Shown piece after piece: positions 43,612 to 53,069 of a stretch of DNA of 64,000 bases. The stretch spans positions 372,001 to 436,000 of the forward strand of contig NZ_JAUSYN010000001.1 of the NCBI RefSeq assembly GCF_030816915.1, read 5' to 3'. The translations under genes and the position numbers were made by a program. The notes under the pieces are model-generated. The model saw only the letters and a list, made by a program, of their open reading frames with translations, did no database searches and was not told where the DNA came from. This stretch comes from Streptomyces sp. B3I8. Lineage in GTDB: Bacteria; Actinomycetota; Actinomycetes; Streptomycetales; Streptomycetaceae. Positions within the stretch are counted from its first letter, which is position 1; the number at the start of each line of letters is the position of its first letter.

Positions 43612-44298
43612 TCAAGCGGGAGGGTCGGGGGTGAAGCGGTAGCCGATGCCGGGCTCGGTGATGAGGTAGCAGGGTCGGGAGGGTTCTGGTTCCAGCTTGC
43701 GGCGCAGGTTGGCGAGGTGAACGCGCAGGTAGTTGGTCTCCTTCTCATAGCGCGGTCCCCAGACCTCCTGGAGGAGTTGGCGTTGGGTGACCAGGCGTCC
43801 GGGGTTGCGGACGAGAATCTCCAGCAGATGCCATTCGGTGGGAGTGAGGCGGATTTCGCCGGCTGCGGTGGTGACGCGCTTGACGGCGAGGTCGATGGTG
43901 AAGGCCGCTGTGGTGATCACGGGCTGTTCGTCGGCGGGGGTGGCGCGGCGCAGGGCGGCGCGGATGCGGGCGAGGAGTTCGCCCATGCCGAAGGGTTTGG
44001 TGACGTAATCGTCGGCGCCGGCATCCAGGGCGTTGATCTTGGCGGTCTCGTCGTGACGGGCGGACAGGACGATGATCGGAGCGGTGGACCAGCCGCGGAG
44101 GCTTTCGACGATGTTGATGCCGTCAAGGTCGGGCAGCCCGAGGTCGATGACAGCAAGGTCGGGGGCTGCGGTGGCGGCTGCCTCCAGAGCGGTGGTGGCG
44201 TTGGGCGCCGCGTCGGTCTGGTAGCCGCGGGCGGTCAGGGCGATGGTCAGGGCGCGCAGCAGGTGGGGGTCGTCGTCGACGATGAGGATGCAGGTCAC
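43612..44298 (-). CDS. kdpE: KdpE-like response regulator
   Basis: 228 residues from GTG overlapping the kdpD stop (GTGA). Receiver domain: ILIVDDDPHLLRALTIALTARGY, phospho-Asp in LAVIDLGLPDLDG, Lys in VTKPFGMGELLARI. OmpR-type winged helix follows: IRLTPTEWHLLEILVRNPGRLVTQRQLLQEVWG and ETNYLRVHLANLRRKLE, which is the KdpE pattern. It would act on potassium uptake genes; no kdpFABC is in the window, but a KimA-like transporter lies upstream of kdpD. Confidence 0.87.
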   Translation of the reverse strand: MTCILIVDDDPHLLRALTIALTARGYQTDAAPNATTALEAAATAAPDLAVIDLGLPDLDGINIVESLRGWSTAPIIVLSARHDETAKINALDAGADDYVTKPFGMGELLARIRAALRRATPADEQPVITTAAFTIDLAVKRVTTAAGEIRLTPTEWHLLEILVRNPGRLVTQRQLLQEVWGPRYEKETNYLRVHLANLRRKLEPEPSRPCYLITEPGIGYRFTPDPPA

Positions 44299-45707
44299 GG
44301 TGCTGTGGGGAGGGTGAGGGTCATGGTCAGGCCGCCGCTGGGGGTGTCGGTGGGGATCAGGGTCCCGTTCATGGCCTCGGTGAATCCGCGGGCGATGGCC
44401 AACCCCAGGCCGAGGCCGTGATGGGTGGTGTGGTCGTCCAGGCGCTGGAAGGGGGCGAAGATGAGTTCCCGCTCGTCGGCGGGGACGCCCGGGCCGTGGT
44501 CGGTGACCTGCAGGCTGATCACTTCTCCTTCTTGGCGGGCGTGCACGTGGACGGGCCGGCCGGGCGGTCCGGCCTGGAGTGCGTTGGCGACCAGGTTGGC
44601 GACGACGCGTTCCAGCAGGCCGGGGTCGGCCCAGGCGGGCGGCAGGTCGTCGGGGACGTCGATGTCGACGGCGCGTCCGGGGGGTAGCGGGGTGTGCAGG
44701 AGGGCCACGGCGGTGATCTCGTCCACGGCGGTGGCGCGGGGGTGCACGCTGAGGGCGCCGGCTTGCAGACGGCTGAGCGCGAGGAGGTTTTCCACCAGGT
44801 CGCTCATCTTGTCGGCGGAGGCGTCCACGGTGGCCAGGAGTTCGGCCTGCTGGGCGTCGGTGAGTTCCAGGTCGGGCTCGCGCAGGCTGGACACGCATGC
44901 CTTGATGCCGGCGAGCGGGGTGCGCAGGTCGTGACCGACGGCGGCCAGCAGCGCGGCCCGCAGTTTGTCGATCTCGGTCAGCTCCCGCGCGCGGGCCGCT
45001 TGGGCGGCGAGGCGCTCGGCCTGCAGCGCGCGGGCGGCGCCGGTGGCCAGCAGGGTGAGGAAGCGCTGGTCGGCGGCGAAGAGGGCCGGGCCGTCGGCCA
45101 CCAGCCGCAGGTGCTCCCCGGCCGGTGCGGACAGCGTCGGATGAGCTGACGGCGGCTCGCCGACGACGGCGACCGGGCGTTCGCCGTCGGCGTCGCGTTC
45201 CAGCAGCGCGGCGCCGGTCATGCCGAAGGTGTCCCGGACATGCTCCAGTACTGCGGTCAGCGGCCGTTCCTCCAGCGGCGCCTCGGTGATCCGGGCCAGC
45301 AGGGCGGCCTCGACGCCGCTGCGGGCGGCGGCGGCGCGTTGCCGGGCGGCCAGGTCGACCGCGACGCTGATGGTGGTGGCGACCACCACGTAGACGGCCA
45401 GGGTGATGACCAGGTCGCGGTTCTCCACCGTCAGGGTGTGGAAGGGTGGGACGAAGAAGAAGTTGACCAGCAGGTCGGAGGCCACTGCGGCGGCCAGTGC
45501 GAGGCGCAGTCCGCCGGTGGCGGCCACGATGACCACCGCGGTGAGGTAGAGCAGCACGATGCTCGCGAGCGACAGCGAGTCCCTCACGGGCACCAGAGTC
45601 GTGGTCAGGACAGTCAGGCCCGCTGCGGAGGCGCCGGCCGCAGCCAGCCGACGCCCCGTGCTCCAGCGGCGACGCCGACCCTCGTGCGGCAGATCCAAGC
45701 CCTTCAT
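44295..45707 (-). CDS. kdpD: KdpD-like sensor histidine kinase, short form
   Basis: 470 residues, about half of full KdpD. The cytoplasmic KdpD and UspA-like N-terminal domains are missing; the protein starts with the four membrane segments of the DUF4118 part (IVLLYLTAVVIVAATGG, NFFFVPPFHTLTVENRDLVI), then a GAF region, phospho-His in AAVGHDLRTPLAGIKA and ATPase motifs (NLVANALQAG, DHGPGVPADE, GLGLGLAIARG). The lost part carries c-di-AMP and UspA sensing in other bacteria, so its input must differ. Begins 12 bases after the transporter gene. Confidence 0.86.
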   Translation of the reverse strand: MKGLDLPHEGRRRRWSTGRRLAAAGASAAGLTVLTTTLVPVRDSLSLASIVLLYLTAVVIVAATGGLRLALAAAVASDLLVNFFFVPPFHTLTVENRDLVITLAVYVVVATTISVAVDLAARQRAAAARSGVEAALLARITEAPLEERPLTAVLEHVRDTFGMTGAALLERDADGERPVAVVGEPPSAHPTLSAPAGEHLRLVADGPALFAADQRFLTLLATGAARALQAERLAAQAARARELTEIDKLRAALLAAVGHDLRTPLAGIKACVSSLREPDLELTDAQQAELLATVDASADKMSDLVENLLALSRLQAGALSVHPRATAVDEITAVALLHTPLPPGRAVDIDVPDDLPPAWADPGLLERVVANLVANALQAGPPGRPVHVHARQEGEVISLQVTDHGPGVPADERELIFAPFQRLDDHTTHHGLGLGLAIARGFTEAMNGTLIPTDTPSGGLTMTLTLPTAP

Positions 45708-45718
45708 GATTCAAAACG

Positions 45719-47704
45719 CTAACCGACCTTCGACCCCGCGCCAGGCGAGGCCGGGTACGGCTGCTGCGCGGCCACGCGGTCACTGGAGTCCAGCTGCCAC
45801 GGCACGCTGGTCACCATCACCCCGCGCTGGAACAACAGCCGGGTCTTCAGCCGCAGCGCGGACTGATTGTGCAGCAGCTGCTCCCACCAGTGGCCGACCA
45901 CGTACTCGGGGATGTACACCGCGATCAGGTCCTGGGGGTGCTCACGGTGCAGGCCGGCGATGTACTCCAGCACCGAGCCGGTGATGTCCCGGTACGGGGA
46001 GGCCATCACCGTCAGCGGAACCGGGATCTGGCGCTCGTCCCACTCGGCGCGCAGGGCACTGACCTCCTCGTCGCTGATCTTGACGGTCAGTGCGCTGAGG
46101 GAGTCCGGGTGGGTGGCCTTGGCGTAGCCCAGCGCGCGAAGGGTGGGCTGATGCAGATGGGAGACCAGCACCACCGCGTGGGTGCGGCTGGGCAGCACGA
46201 TGCCGCCCGGCTGCGGATGCAGCTCACGCGCCACCCGGTCGTAGTGGCGGCGGATGCCCCGCATCATCGCGTACAGCACCGGCATGGCGATCACCACCAG
46301 ATAGGCGCCGTGACTGAACTTCGTGACCAGGACCACTACCAGCACCAGCGCGGTCAGGCACGCGCCCACCGCGTTGATCACCCTTGAGCGGTGGATTCGT
46401 CGGCGCTGCCCCGGATCGGCCACACTCGCCAGTTCACGGTTCCAGTGCCGGACCATTCCGGTCTGGGAGAGGGTGAAGGAGGTGAACACGCCCAGGATGT
46501 AGAGCTGGATCAGACGGGTCACCGACCCCTGGAAGGCGTAGATCAGGGTTCCGGCGACCACGGCGAGGATGATGATGCCGTTGGAGAACGCCAGCCGGTC
46601 CCCGCGGGTGTGCAGCTGCCGGGGCAGGTAGCGGTGCTCGGCCAGGATCGCCGACAGCAGCGGGAAGCCGTTGAAGGCGGTGTTGGCCGCCAGGATAAGA
46701 ATCAATGCGGTCGTGGCCTGGATGTAGAAGAACATCACCGAGTGCGTGCCGCCGAACACGGCTGCGGCAATCTGCGCGATCACCGTGCGCTGCGAGCCGG
46801 TGGCACAGTCTCCGGGGAATCCGACCAGCTGGCAGGCGTCGTCCACGTAGTGCACGTGGCTGATCATGGCCAGTGCGGTGATCCCGGCGAACATGGTGAT
46901 CGACAGCCCGCCCATCACCGCCATGGTGGTGGCCGCGCTGCGTGCCTTGGGGGGTCTGAAGGCCGGCACTCCGTTGGAGATCGCCTCCGCACCGGTCAGT
47001 GCCGTGCAGCCGGAGGAGAACGCCCGCAGCGCCAGCAGCATCAGTGCCATCCCGGTCAGCCCCACGTGTCCTGGCTCGGCGCGGACCTGCCAGCCAGCGC
47101 TCTCGGCCACCGGCGCATGGCCGAAGGATGTCTGCAGCAGCCCGGTCATGACCATCGCCAGGACGCCGGCGATGAACAGATAGGTCGGCACCGCGAACAT
47201 CCGCCCCGACTCGCGGACCCCGCGCAGATTCATAGCGGTCAACAGCGCCACGAACCCCAGGTTCACCGCGACCCTGTACGGGTCCAGTGCCGGCACTGCG
47301 GAAATGATGTTGTCCACGCCGGCCGCTACCGACACGGCCACCGTCATCACGTAGTCCACGAGCAACGCCGAGGCCACCACCAGTCCCGCCCAGGGCCCCA
47401 GGTTGCGGGTGGCCACTTCGTACGAGCCGCCGCCGGAGGGGTAGGCCTGCACCACCTGCCGGTAGGACAGCACCACCACCGCCAGCAGCACCACCACCGC
47501 GGCCGCCACCCACGGCGCCAGGTGCAGATAGGCCAGCCCGCCCAGCGTCAGCACCAGCAGGATCTCCTGCGTCGCGTACGCCACCGACGACAACGGGTCA
47601 CTGGCAAAAACCGGCAGGGCGATCCGCTTGGGCAACATCTGCTCACCCAGGCGGTCACTGCTGAGCGGACGGCCCACGATCAGGCGCTTGAACGATATCG
47701 ACAC
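45719..47704 (-). CDS. KimA-like APC-family potassium transporter
   Basis: 661 residues with about 12 membrane segments and a cytoplasmic C-terminal domain of about 170 residues. The start SFKRLIVGRPLSSDRLGEQ and SDPLSSVAYATQEILLVL, with LSYRQVVQAYPSGGGSYEVA, resemble Bacillus KimA, a high-affinity potassium importer. The C-terminal part (VLVSHLHQPTLRALGYAKAT) looks like the USP-like domain of that family. Upstream of kdpDE in the same direction with 12 bases between, so likely one operon for potassium homeostasis. General amino-acid permease is a less likely alternative. Confidence 0.82.
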   Translation of the reverse strand: MSISFKRLIVGRPLSSDRLGEQMLPKRIALPVFASDPLSSVAYATQEILLVLTLGGLAYLHLAPWVAAAVVVLLAVVVLSYRQVVQAYPSGGGSYEVATRNLGPWAGLVVASALLVDYVMTVAVSVAAGVDNIISAVPALDPYRVAVNLGFVALLTAMNLRGVRESGRMFAVPTYLFIAGVLAMVMTGLLQTSFGHAPVAESAGWQVRAEPGHVGLTGMALMLLALRAFSSGCTALTGAEAISNGVPAFRPPKARSAATTMAVMGGLSITMFAGITALAMISHVHYVDDACQLVGFPGDCATGSQRTVIAQIAAAVFGGTHSVMFFYIQATTALILILAANTAFNGFPLLSAILAEHRYLPRQLHTRGDRLAFSNGIIILAVVAGTLIYAFQGSVTRLIQLYILGVFTSFTLSQTGMVRHWNRELASVADPGQRRRIHRSRVINAVGACLTALVLVVVLVTKFSHGAYLVVIAMPVLYAMMRGIRRHYDRVARELHPQPGGIVLPSRTHAVVLVSHLHQPTLRALGYAKATHPDSLSALTVKISDEEVSALRAEWDERQIPVPLTVMASPYRDITGSVLEYIAGLHREHPQDLIAVYIPEYVVGHWWEQLLHNQSALRLKTRLLFQRGVMVTSVPWQLDSSDRVAAQQPYPASPGAGSKVG

Positions 47705-47780
47705 AACCGGCAGCCAACGCGCCCTTCGAAGCAGCGCCCGATTCTTCGCGCGTTCTTGACGCCGCTACTGGCGATCTTCA

Positions 47781-47800
47781 CGCCGTCTTGGCGTGATCAT
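47781..47800. promoter_or_regulatory. Hairpin upstream of the transporter gene
   Basis: TCACGCC / GGCGTGA (7-bp arms, 5-base loop) about 80 bases before the potassium transporter start. Could be an operator or a terminator of the transposase remnant. Confidence 0.35.
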
Positions 47801-47838
47801 CCAGTAAGCCCGGCTTCAGGTACTCCACGAAACCGGGG

Positions 47839-48216
47839 TCAGCTCACCTTGACCAGCTCGGAGAGCTGACCGGTCAGACGTGTGGTGCGACGCTGATGGC
47901 GCTCCAGAAGCCCGGGAACCTGCTCTCGGAAGGTCTGCCGCCCGCAGCCCAGGACGGGACAGACCAGCCGTCGTAGCCTCACCCGGACCACGACCTGCCG
48001 GCCGTCGACCGGAACATCCCGGACCGTCCGGCCGTGATACCCGTGGACCCTCCCCGTTACGACCCCGCCCACCGGACAGGGAACGGGAACACCCCGGGTC
48101 CGAGCCGTGGCCCGGACTATCTCGCCACCGTCCGCCACATCCTCGACAACCAACGCCGACAACCCCGAAAACACCGTTCCTACAGGCCCGTTCGCCTCAT
48201 GCACGCTCATGACCAC
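47839..48216 (-). pseudogene. ISL3-family transposase N-terminal fragment
   Basis: About 125 residues. Features of the ISL3 N-terminus: VVEDVADGGEIVRATARTRG, VRVRLRRLVCPVLGCGRQTF and EQVPGLLERHQRRTTRLT. The first zinc-binding CPxC pair has become PCPVGG, and the catalytic domain is missing. A dead insertion element. Confidence 0.65.
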
Positions 48217-48407
48217 AGGCGGGCACTCGTCGTCACCACCGACTACGGAGCAGACCCACTCGTCGGACAGACCAGGCGCGGCAGGCGTTCAGGATGCGTT
48301 CAGGCCGACGCTGCCAAGATCGGTTTGGGCGATCACTCCAGAGGGTTGCCTGCCCATGACACAGGGTGCCTGCCCTATCGCTGGGCAGGTGTTCTGCCGT
48401 ACGACCG

Positions 48408-49316
48408 ATGCGGAGCTTCCCCACCGTGCAGCAACCGGAAATTTTCACCGATCTGGAGGTCGCGAGCGCGACCAAGTCGGTGATGAAGAAACTTCCCGAG
48501 GTCACTCTGGCGTTTTGGATCATGAAGGTCGCCGCGACCACTCTTGGCGAGACGGCCGGGGACCTCTTCGCCCAGACCTTGAGACTGGGCTACTTCCTGA
48601 CCACGATCGCCCTGTTCCTGCTCTTCGTGGTGACGCTGGTCATCCAGCTGAGGTCGAGCCGCTACAACCCGTTCTTCTACTGGACCGTGATCCTCTCGAC
48701 CAGCATGGCCGGCACCACGATGTCCGACTTCATGAACCGCGACGCGAGCACCAAGTTCCTTTCCGGCGGCGCCACTTCGCTCGGCTGGGGACCGCAGGGC
48801 CTGGGCCTTGGCTACCCCACCGGTGCGGCGATCCTCATCTCGATCCTGCTGGTCGTCTTCGCCGTCTGGAAGGCCACCGGGATGACCTTCCAGATCCGCG
48901 ACATCGTCACCTTCCGCGGCGAGGCCCTGTTCTGGTCGGCGATCCTCGTCTCCAACACCCTTGGCACGTCCATGGGCGACTTCCTGTCCGACAGCTCCGG
49001 GCTGGGTTACGCCGGAGGCGCGCTGCTCGTGAGCGGGGCGCTCGCCGTGCTCGTCGCCCTGATGAAGGCGCCGGTGGTGCCGAACGTGCTGCTGTTCTGG
49101 ATCGCCTTCGTCCTGACCCGTCCGCTGGGTGCCACGGCGGGTGACTTCCTGACCAAGCCGGTCGCCAAGGGCGGCCTGGACCTCGGCACCGCAGGATCCT
49201 CGGCCGTACTGCTGGCCGTCCTGCTCGCTCTGGTGGCCTACGCGCAGGTCCGAGAACGCCGGACCACCACGTCGCGGCCGACGGAACGGGAGCCGGTCGC
49301 ACAGCAGGCCGACTGA
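48408..49316 (+). CDS. COG4705-type repeat membrane protein
   Basis: About 300 residues, around 8 membrane segments in four related repeats of the form E-x-x-FW-x-x-K with TTLGETAGDL, TTMSDFMN, NTLGTSMGDFL, RPLGATAGDFL. Proteins of this family are of unknown biochemical function, possibly transport or metal-linked. The ATG at 48408 lacks a good ribosome site; GTG at 48426, with GGAG 9 bases before, may be the real start. It converges on the two-component pair, with 6 bases between stops. Confidence 0.8.
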   Translation: MRSFPTVQQPEIFTDLEVASATKSVMKKLPEVTLAFWIMKVAATTLGETAGDLFAQTLRLGYFLTTIALFLLFVVTLVIQLRSSRYNPFFYWTVILSTSMAGTTMSDFMNRDASTKFLSGGATSLGWGPQGLGLGYPTGAAILISILLVVFAVWKATGMTFQIRDIVTFRGEALFWSAILVSNTLGTSMGDFLSDSSGLGYAGGALLVSGALAVLVALMKAPVVPNVLLFWIAFVLTRPLGATAGDFLTKPVAKGGLDLGTAGSSAVLLAVLLALVAYAQVRERRTTTSRPTEREPVAQQAD

Positions 49317-49322
49317 GTCCGG

Positions 49323-50696
49323 TCACCCGACAGGCAGGTCGACCCGGAAGCGTGCTCCGGAGGCGTAACCGGGATCGTGGGACACCTCGCCGCCGACGGC
49401 GCGGGCCAGGCGCCGTGCGAGCGACAGCCCGAGACCCGCGCCGTCGTGCCCGTCGCCGGAGTCGGCGCGGCGGCCGGGCTGGAAGAGGTCGTCGACGAAC
49501 GATGCCGGGACGCCGGGGCCGTCGTCGGTGACGTCGATACGCACGCTGCCGGGCAGCTGCCGCGCGGACACGGTCACCGTGGCGCGGGCGTAGCGGACCG
49601 CGTTGGTCAGCAGCGGGCTGACGATGCGTTCAAGGAGAGCGGGCGCGACTCCCGCCTGCTGTCCTGGATCGGTCACGTCGACGAGGATTTTCACATGATC
49701 CCGGGCGTCGAGGCTCTCGACCAGCCGGTGCAGGACCGGCACGACGCTGGTGGTGCCAGGGGCCACCGAGGTGTTCTGAGCTCTGTCCCGGGCATCGTCG
49801 AGCAGTGTGTCGCAGATGGTGCGCATGGACTGGGCCGCTTCGGCGATCACTCCATGGGTGGCGCGGGTCTCGGCGGCGGTGCGTGGGCGCGCCTGCCACC
49901 AGTCCAGTTCGATGACGATCCGGGTGAGCGGGGTGCGCAGTTCGTGGGACAGTTCGCCGGTCAGCTGCTGCTCGTGGCGCAGCACGGTGCGTATACGGTC
50001 CAGCAGAGTGTCCAACGAGGAGCCCAGACGGGCGAGTTCGGCTGGATGGCTCTCGGCGCTGAAGCGTTCGTCGGAACCGACGGCGCTCCACTGGGTGGCC
50101 TGTTCGGTCATGGCGCGTACGGGGCGCAGCGCCCGTCCGACGGCCAGACGCGTCAGCGCGTAGGTGCACGCGAGCATGACGGCGTCCAGGATCAGGGAAC
50201 CCAGCAGCAGGGTGTCGGCCGAATTCCGGTAGGGCTCGAGGTCCAGGGCCGTGACCACGGTGGCGCCGTGACGGCCGCCCACGAGATCCGAGCACAGGCG
50301 CACGGCGTGTGGGCTCTGAGCGTCGACGGTCGAGCAGGCGCGCTCGCCCTGTGCGGCGAGCCGGTTGGCGGCCCGGGTCAGCGTGCTGCCGGCCGTGGTG
50401 GCGGGCGGCTGCTCCAGCAGCCGTGTCCCGGCGTAGATCCACGCGTTGGCGTCGAGGAGGCGGTCGTTGACGGTCTCCAGGACCTGCACCCGTCGGCCGC
50501 TGGTGTCGATGGTCGTTTCGACGGCTGCGGCACGGTTGCGCAGTTGGTCGTCCGCCTGGTGTTGCAGGTGCCGGTCCATCACGGTGTTGAACGTCACCGT
50601 CAGTACGGTCATCAGCAGCGCGGCGGTGGTCAGTGCCACGAGGGAGAGCCGGCCGCGCAGTGTGCGGGGAGTCAGGCGGCGCGGGAGACGGTTCAT
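49323..50696 (-). CDS. Sensor histidine kinase
   Basis: 457 residues. Two membrane segments (near 20-40 and 160-185) flank an extracytoplasmic part; then HAMP, phospho-His in GELSHELRTPLTRIVI, N box PLLTNAVRYA, and G boxes DDGPGVPASF and GAGLGLSLARRLA. ATG overlaps the regulator stop (ATGA). Signal unknown; its control of the converging COG4705 gene is possible. Confidence 0.88.
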   Translation of the reverse strand: MNRLPRRLTPRTLRGRLSLVALTTAALLMTVLTVTFNTVMDRHLQHQADDQLRNRAAAVETTIDTSGRRVQVLETVNDRLLDANAWIYAGTRLLEQPPATTAGSTLTRAANRLAAQGERACSTVDAQSPHAVRLCSDLVGGRHGATVVTALDLEPYRNSADTLLLGSLILDAVMLACTYALTRLAVGRALRPVRAMTEQATQWSAVGSDERFSAESHPAELARLGSSLDTLLDRIRTVLRHEQQLTGELSHELRTPLTRIVIELDWWQARPRTAAETRATHGVIAEAAQSMRTICDTLLDDARDRAQNTSVAPGTTSVVPVLHRLVESLDARDHVKILVDVTDPGQQAGVAPALLERIVSPLLTNAVRYARATVTVSARQLPGSVRIDVTDDGPGVPASFVDDLFQPGRRADSGDGHDGAGLGLSLARRLARAVGGEVSHDPGYASGARFRVDLPVG

Positions 50697-51355
50697 GACA
50701 GGCGGTGTCCGATCCCGCGTGCCGTCGTGAGGCTCAGGTCGCTGTCGGCCTCGCGCAGCTTGCGGCGCAGCCGGCTCAGGTACTGATCGAGGGTGTTGTC
50801 GCTGACCTGTGCGCCGTCCGGCCAGGCGGCTCTCACCAGGTCGCGTCGGCTCACGAGGGCGCCGCCCGCGGCGACGAGCGTGGCCAGCAGCCGGAACTCC
50901 GTCGGCGACAGGTCGACGTCGGCTTCGCCGGCCCTCGCACTGTGCCGGGTCGGGTCCAGGACCAGATCCCCGGAGGTGGCCATGGCTGGGGGCCCGGAGC
51001 GTTTGAGTGCTGCTCGCAGCCGGGCGACGAGTTCGGCGAGGTGGAATGGCTTGGGCAGGTAGTCGTCGGCCCCGGCGGAGAACCCGGACAGCCGGTCGGT
51101 GAGGTGGTGGCGGGCCGTCAGGAAGATGATCGGGGCGGCGAAACCGTTGGCGCGCAGCGCCTGGCAGACGTCCCGTCCGTCCGCGTCGGGGAGCCCCACG
51201 TCCAGGACGACAGCGGAGATGCTGTCGGTGGCCAGCTTCAGGGCGGTGGCGCCGTCGGCGGCGAGCACCGGCTCGAAGTCCTCGTCGAGCAGGCCGCGGC
51301 GGAGCACGTCACGCAGGGCGTGATCGTCCTCGACGACCAGGATCTTGTGGCGCAT
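50693..51355 (-). CDS. OmpR-family response regulator
   Basis: 220 residues. Receiver: ILVVEDDHALRDVLRRGL, phospho-Asp in SAVVLDVGLPDADG, Lys in LPKPFHLAELVARL. Winged helix: LSPTEFRLLATLVAAGGALVSRRDLVRAAWP, DNTLDQYLSRLRRKLRE. First gene of a two-component operon. Confidence 0.88.
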   Translation of the reverse strand: MRHKILVVEDDHALRDVLRRGLLDEDFEPVLAADGATALKLATDSISAVVLDVGLPDADGRDVCQALRANGFAAPIIFLTARHHLTDRLSGFSAGADDYLPKPFHLAELVARLRAALKRSGPPAMATSGDLVLDPTRHSARAGEADVDLSPTEFRLLATLVAAGGALVSRRDLVRAAWPDGAQVSDNTLDQYLSRLRRKLREADSDLSLTTARGIGHRLS

Positions 51356-51710
51356 GGTCCTCCGTTGGATCTTCGGACGTAGGGGGTGGGCTCGGGACGA
51401 ACGATGCCGGGAGCCACCGGGCCACCCCGTACAAGCACACTCCGAGCCATCCGGTCGCGAACCGCCGGCCCCCGATGACGTCGGGCGCCGCGAGGACATA
51501 GGGGACGGCGCCGGTGCCGGTGTCGGTCACCTCTCGGGCCGGCGCCGTCGTCACGTCCGGGCGATGGCCGAGCGACCAGGTCAGGAAGCCGTCGTCCGCC
51601 CACAGTGGGGCGCTGTTCCGGCCGCTCACCAGCCAGGTGAGGATGCCGAATGCCATGAGGGCGCCGAGACCGATGGTGCCGGCCAGGTAGGCGGCGTCGC
51701 GCCGGTTCAT
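51356..51710 (-). pseudogene. PAP2-family phosphatase N-terminal remnant
   Basis: ATG at 51710 gives MNRRDAAYLAGTIGLGALMA and SAPLWADDGFLTWSLGHRPD, like the start of membrane PAP2 lipid phosphatases in Streptomyces. After VPYVLAAPDVIGGRRFATGW the similarity fades and no catalytic KxxxxxxRP motif appears. It is probably frameshifted and cut short by the response regulator gene. Confidence 0.5.
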
Positions 51711-52321
51711 GAGGCCGTCACCAGCGGGCGCAGACGGCCGGAGCCGATCCACCGGCCCACCGATCGCGACCACCGCCGCACGGCGGTCATACCGAGCTGC
51801 CCCGCCAGGTACTCCACGACCTCCCACGGCACCGCGAGCGGGCGGCACCGTCCTGGTGATCGTGGACCAGCCCGTTGCCGGACAGAGGCCGCCCGCCCGC
51901 ATCGCAGCACCGCCGAGCGGAGGCTGAGGGGGGAAAAGCCACTCGGTGAGATCACTGAGCGGCGGGCGTGAAGGTCCTGCCCTCCGTCGACGTGGCGGTG
52001 CAGATCTGCACGGTTCGCTACGTCGGCCGGTTCCTGGGACCTGGGGGAGAACTCGCAGCCGACCGTCGTCCTCTCGGAGCTGGACGTCGACCTTGCGCAG
52101 GTCGTCCTGGCTGTCAAAAGGATCGAAGCCGTGGCACTCATGCATACGGACCACGTGCGCGACCCCGGGCGTCATCGGCGGGACCCGAAAGCCGACCGGG
52201 ACGGCGTTCCCGCGGGCCGCAGCCTCTCCTCCCCGAGGCCGCTTTGTCCAGGACGTCCGCATCCACTGAACGGTGGCCTCCACGACGCTTCCCCCTGCCG
52301 CCTCGTCGAAAGTCTCACCCT
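51711..52321. other. Mosaic gap with a possible Tn3 transposase piece
   Basis: On the minus strand near 51720-51850 the segment LAVPWEVVEYLAGQLGMTAV resembles the N-terminal domain of Tn3-type transposases. The rest of this 600-base stretch has no recognised gene. Confidence 0.35.
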
Positions 52322-52378
52322 ATGTCCACGCGGCCTGACGACACCTCGGAGGAAGACCAACTCGAACTGTCCGCATAA
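52322..52378 (+). CDS. Possible 18-residue peptide or truncated gene start
   Basis: ATG-started frame MSTRPDDTSEEDQLELSA followed by TAA. Acidic composition is like the start of a leader peptide, and similarity to a longer protein may have been lost at the Tn3 junction. No ribosome site stands out. Confidence 0.25.
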   Translation: MSTRPDDTSEEDQLELSA

Positions 52379-52379
52379 A

Positions 52380-52796
52380 TTCCGATATGACCTTCGGCCT
52401 GTACAAGATGCACGGCTTCCGCGCCGGCTGATGAACCGGCAGCTCACCGTGCAGGAGTCCCGCCACCGCCCCGCCCGCGCGATCTGCCACGGCGGCCGCG
52501 GCCAGATCCGCCAGGCGTACCGCGAGGGCCAGGAGGACCAGCTCGCCGCCCTCGGCCTCGTCCTCAACGCCGTCGTCCTGTGGAACACCCGCTACCTGGA
52601 CGCTGCCGTCGCCCGGCTCCGCGCCGAGGGCCACGACATCAAGGACGAGGACGTCGCCCGCCTCTCCCCGCTCAGGGACCGGCACATCAATTTCCTGGGC
52701 CGCTGCCTGTTCAACATCAAGGCCGGCGACCCCGGCCAGGGCCTGCGCCCGTTGCGGGACCCGGACGCCGTCGAGGACGGTGAAGACCAGGAGTGA
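52380..52796 (+). pseudogene. Tn3-family transposase C-terminal fragment
   Basis: Segments NRQLTVQESRHRPARAICHG, LGLVLNAVVLWNTRYLDAAV and SPLRDRHINFLGRCLFNI match the C-terminal end of Tn3-type DDE transposases. Everything before about residue 850 of a normal protein is missing, and the first codons are in the wrong frame. Confidence 0.75.
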
Positions 52797-52884
52797 TGGG
52801 CGACGCACCCGACCTGTCAGGCCGTTCGTTTCGAAGCGGAGGTCCCGCGCAGATACCCGGGGACCGGTAAGAGAAGAGGACACC

Positions 52885-53010
52885 ATGGCCCGCACGAAGG
52901 CCCGGCGCCGGGCCGCTGGTGAAGACGGCCGGGAATACGCGGTGTCCGGGCCCTGTGGCGACCTGCTGCCGGTGGAGCGGTTCACCCTCACCCGCTCCCG
53001 CCGCGCCTGA
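52885..53010 (+). CDS. Small basic hypothetical protein
   Basis: 41 residues (MARTKARRRAAGEDGREYAV and a basic tail), ATG with AGAGGA upstream. No domain recognised. It may be a remnant linked with the transposon end. Confidence 0.35.
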   Translation: MARTKARRRAAGEDGREYAVSGPCGDLLPVERFTLTRSRRA

Positions 53011-53038
53011 CCCGCCGGCCGGGGGCCGGTCCTCCGGC

Positions 53039-53069
53039 TTGACTTCGAGCGCGCTCCAATTCCTAGTGT
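53039..53069 (+). promoter_or_regulatory. MerR-type promoter of aldo/keto reductase
   Basis: -35 TTGACT and -10 TAGTGT are separated by 19 bases, the over-long spacing used by MerR-family activators, with the dyad CGAGCGCGCTC in the spacer. A cognate merR is not adjacent; the nearest is at 56440. Confidence 0.6.

Noticed and set aside
43612..45707. Part of a complete Kdp potassium ATPase operon
   Set aside because: No kdpF, A, B or C genes are in the window on either side.
44299..45783. Upstream extension of the KdpE frame
   Set aside because: It overlies kdpD out of frame; the GTG overlapping the kdpD stop is the start.
47705..47838. c-di-AMP (ydaO-type) riboswitch before the KimA-like gene
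   Set aside because: The leader is short and lacks recognisable conserved parts of that riboswitch; only a small hairpin is seen.
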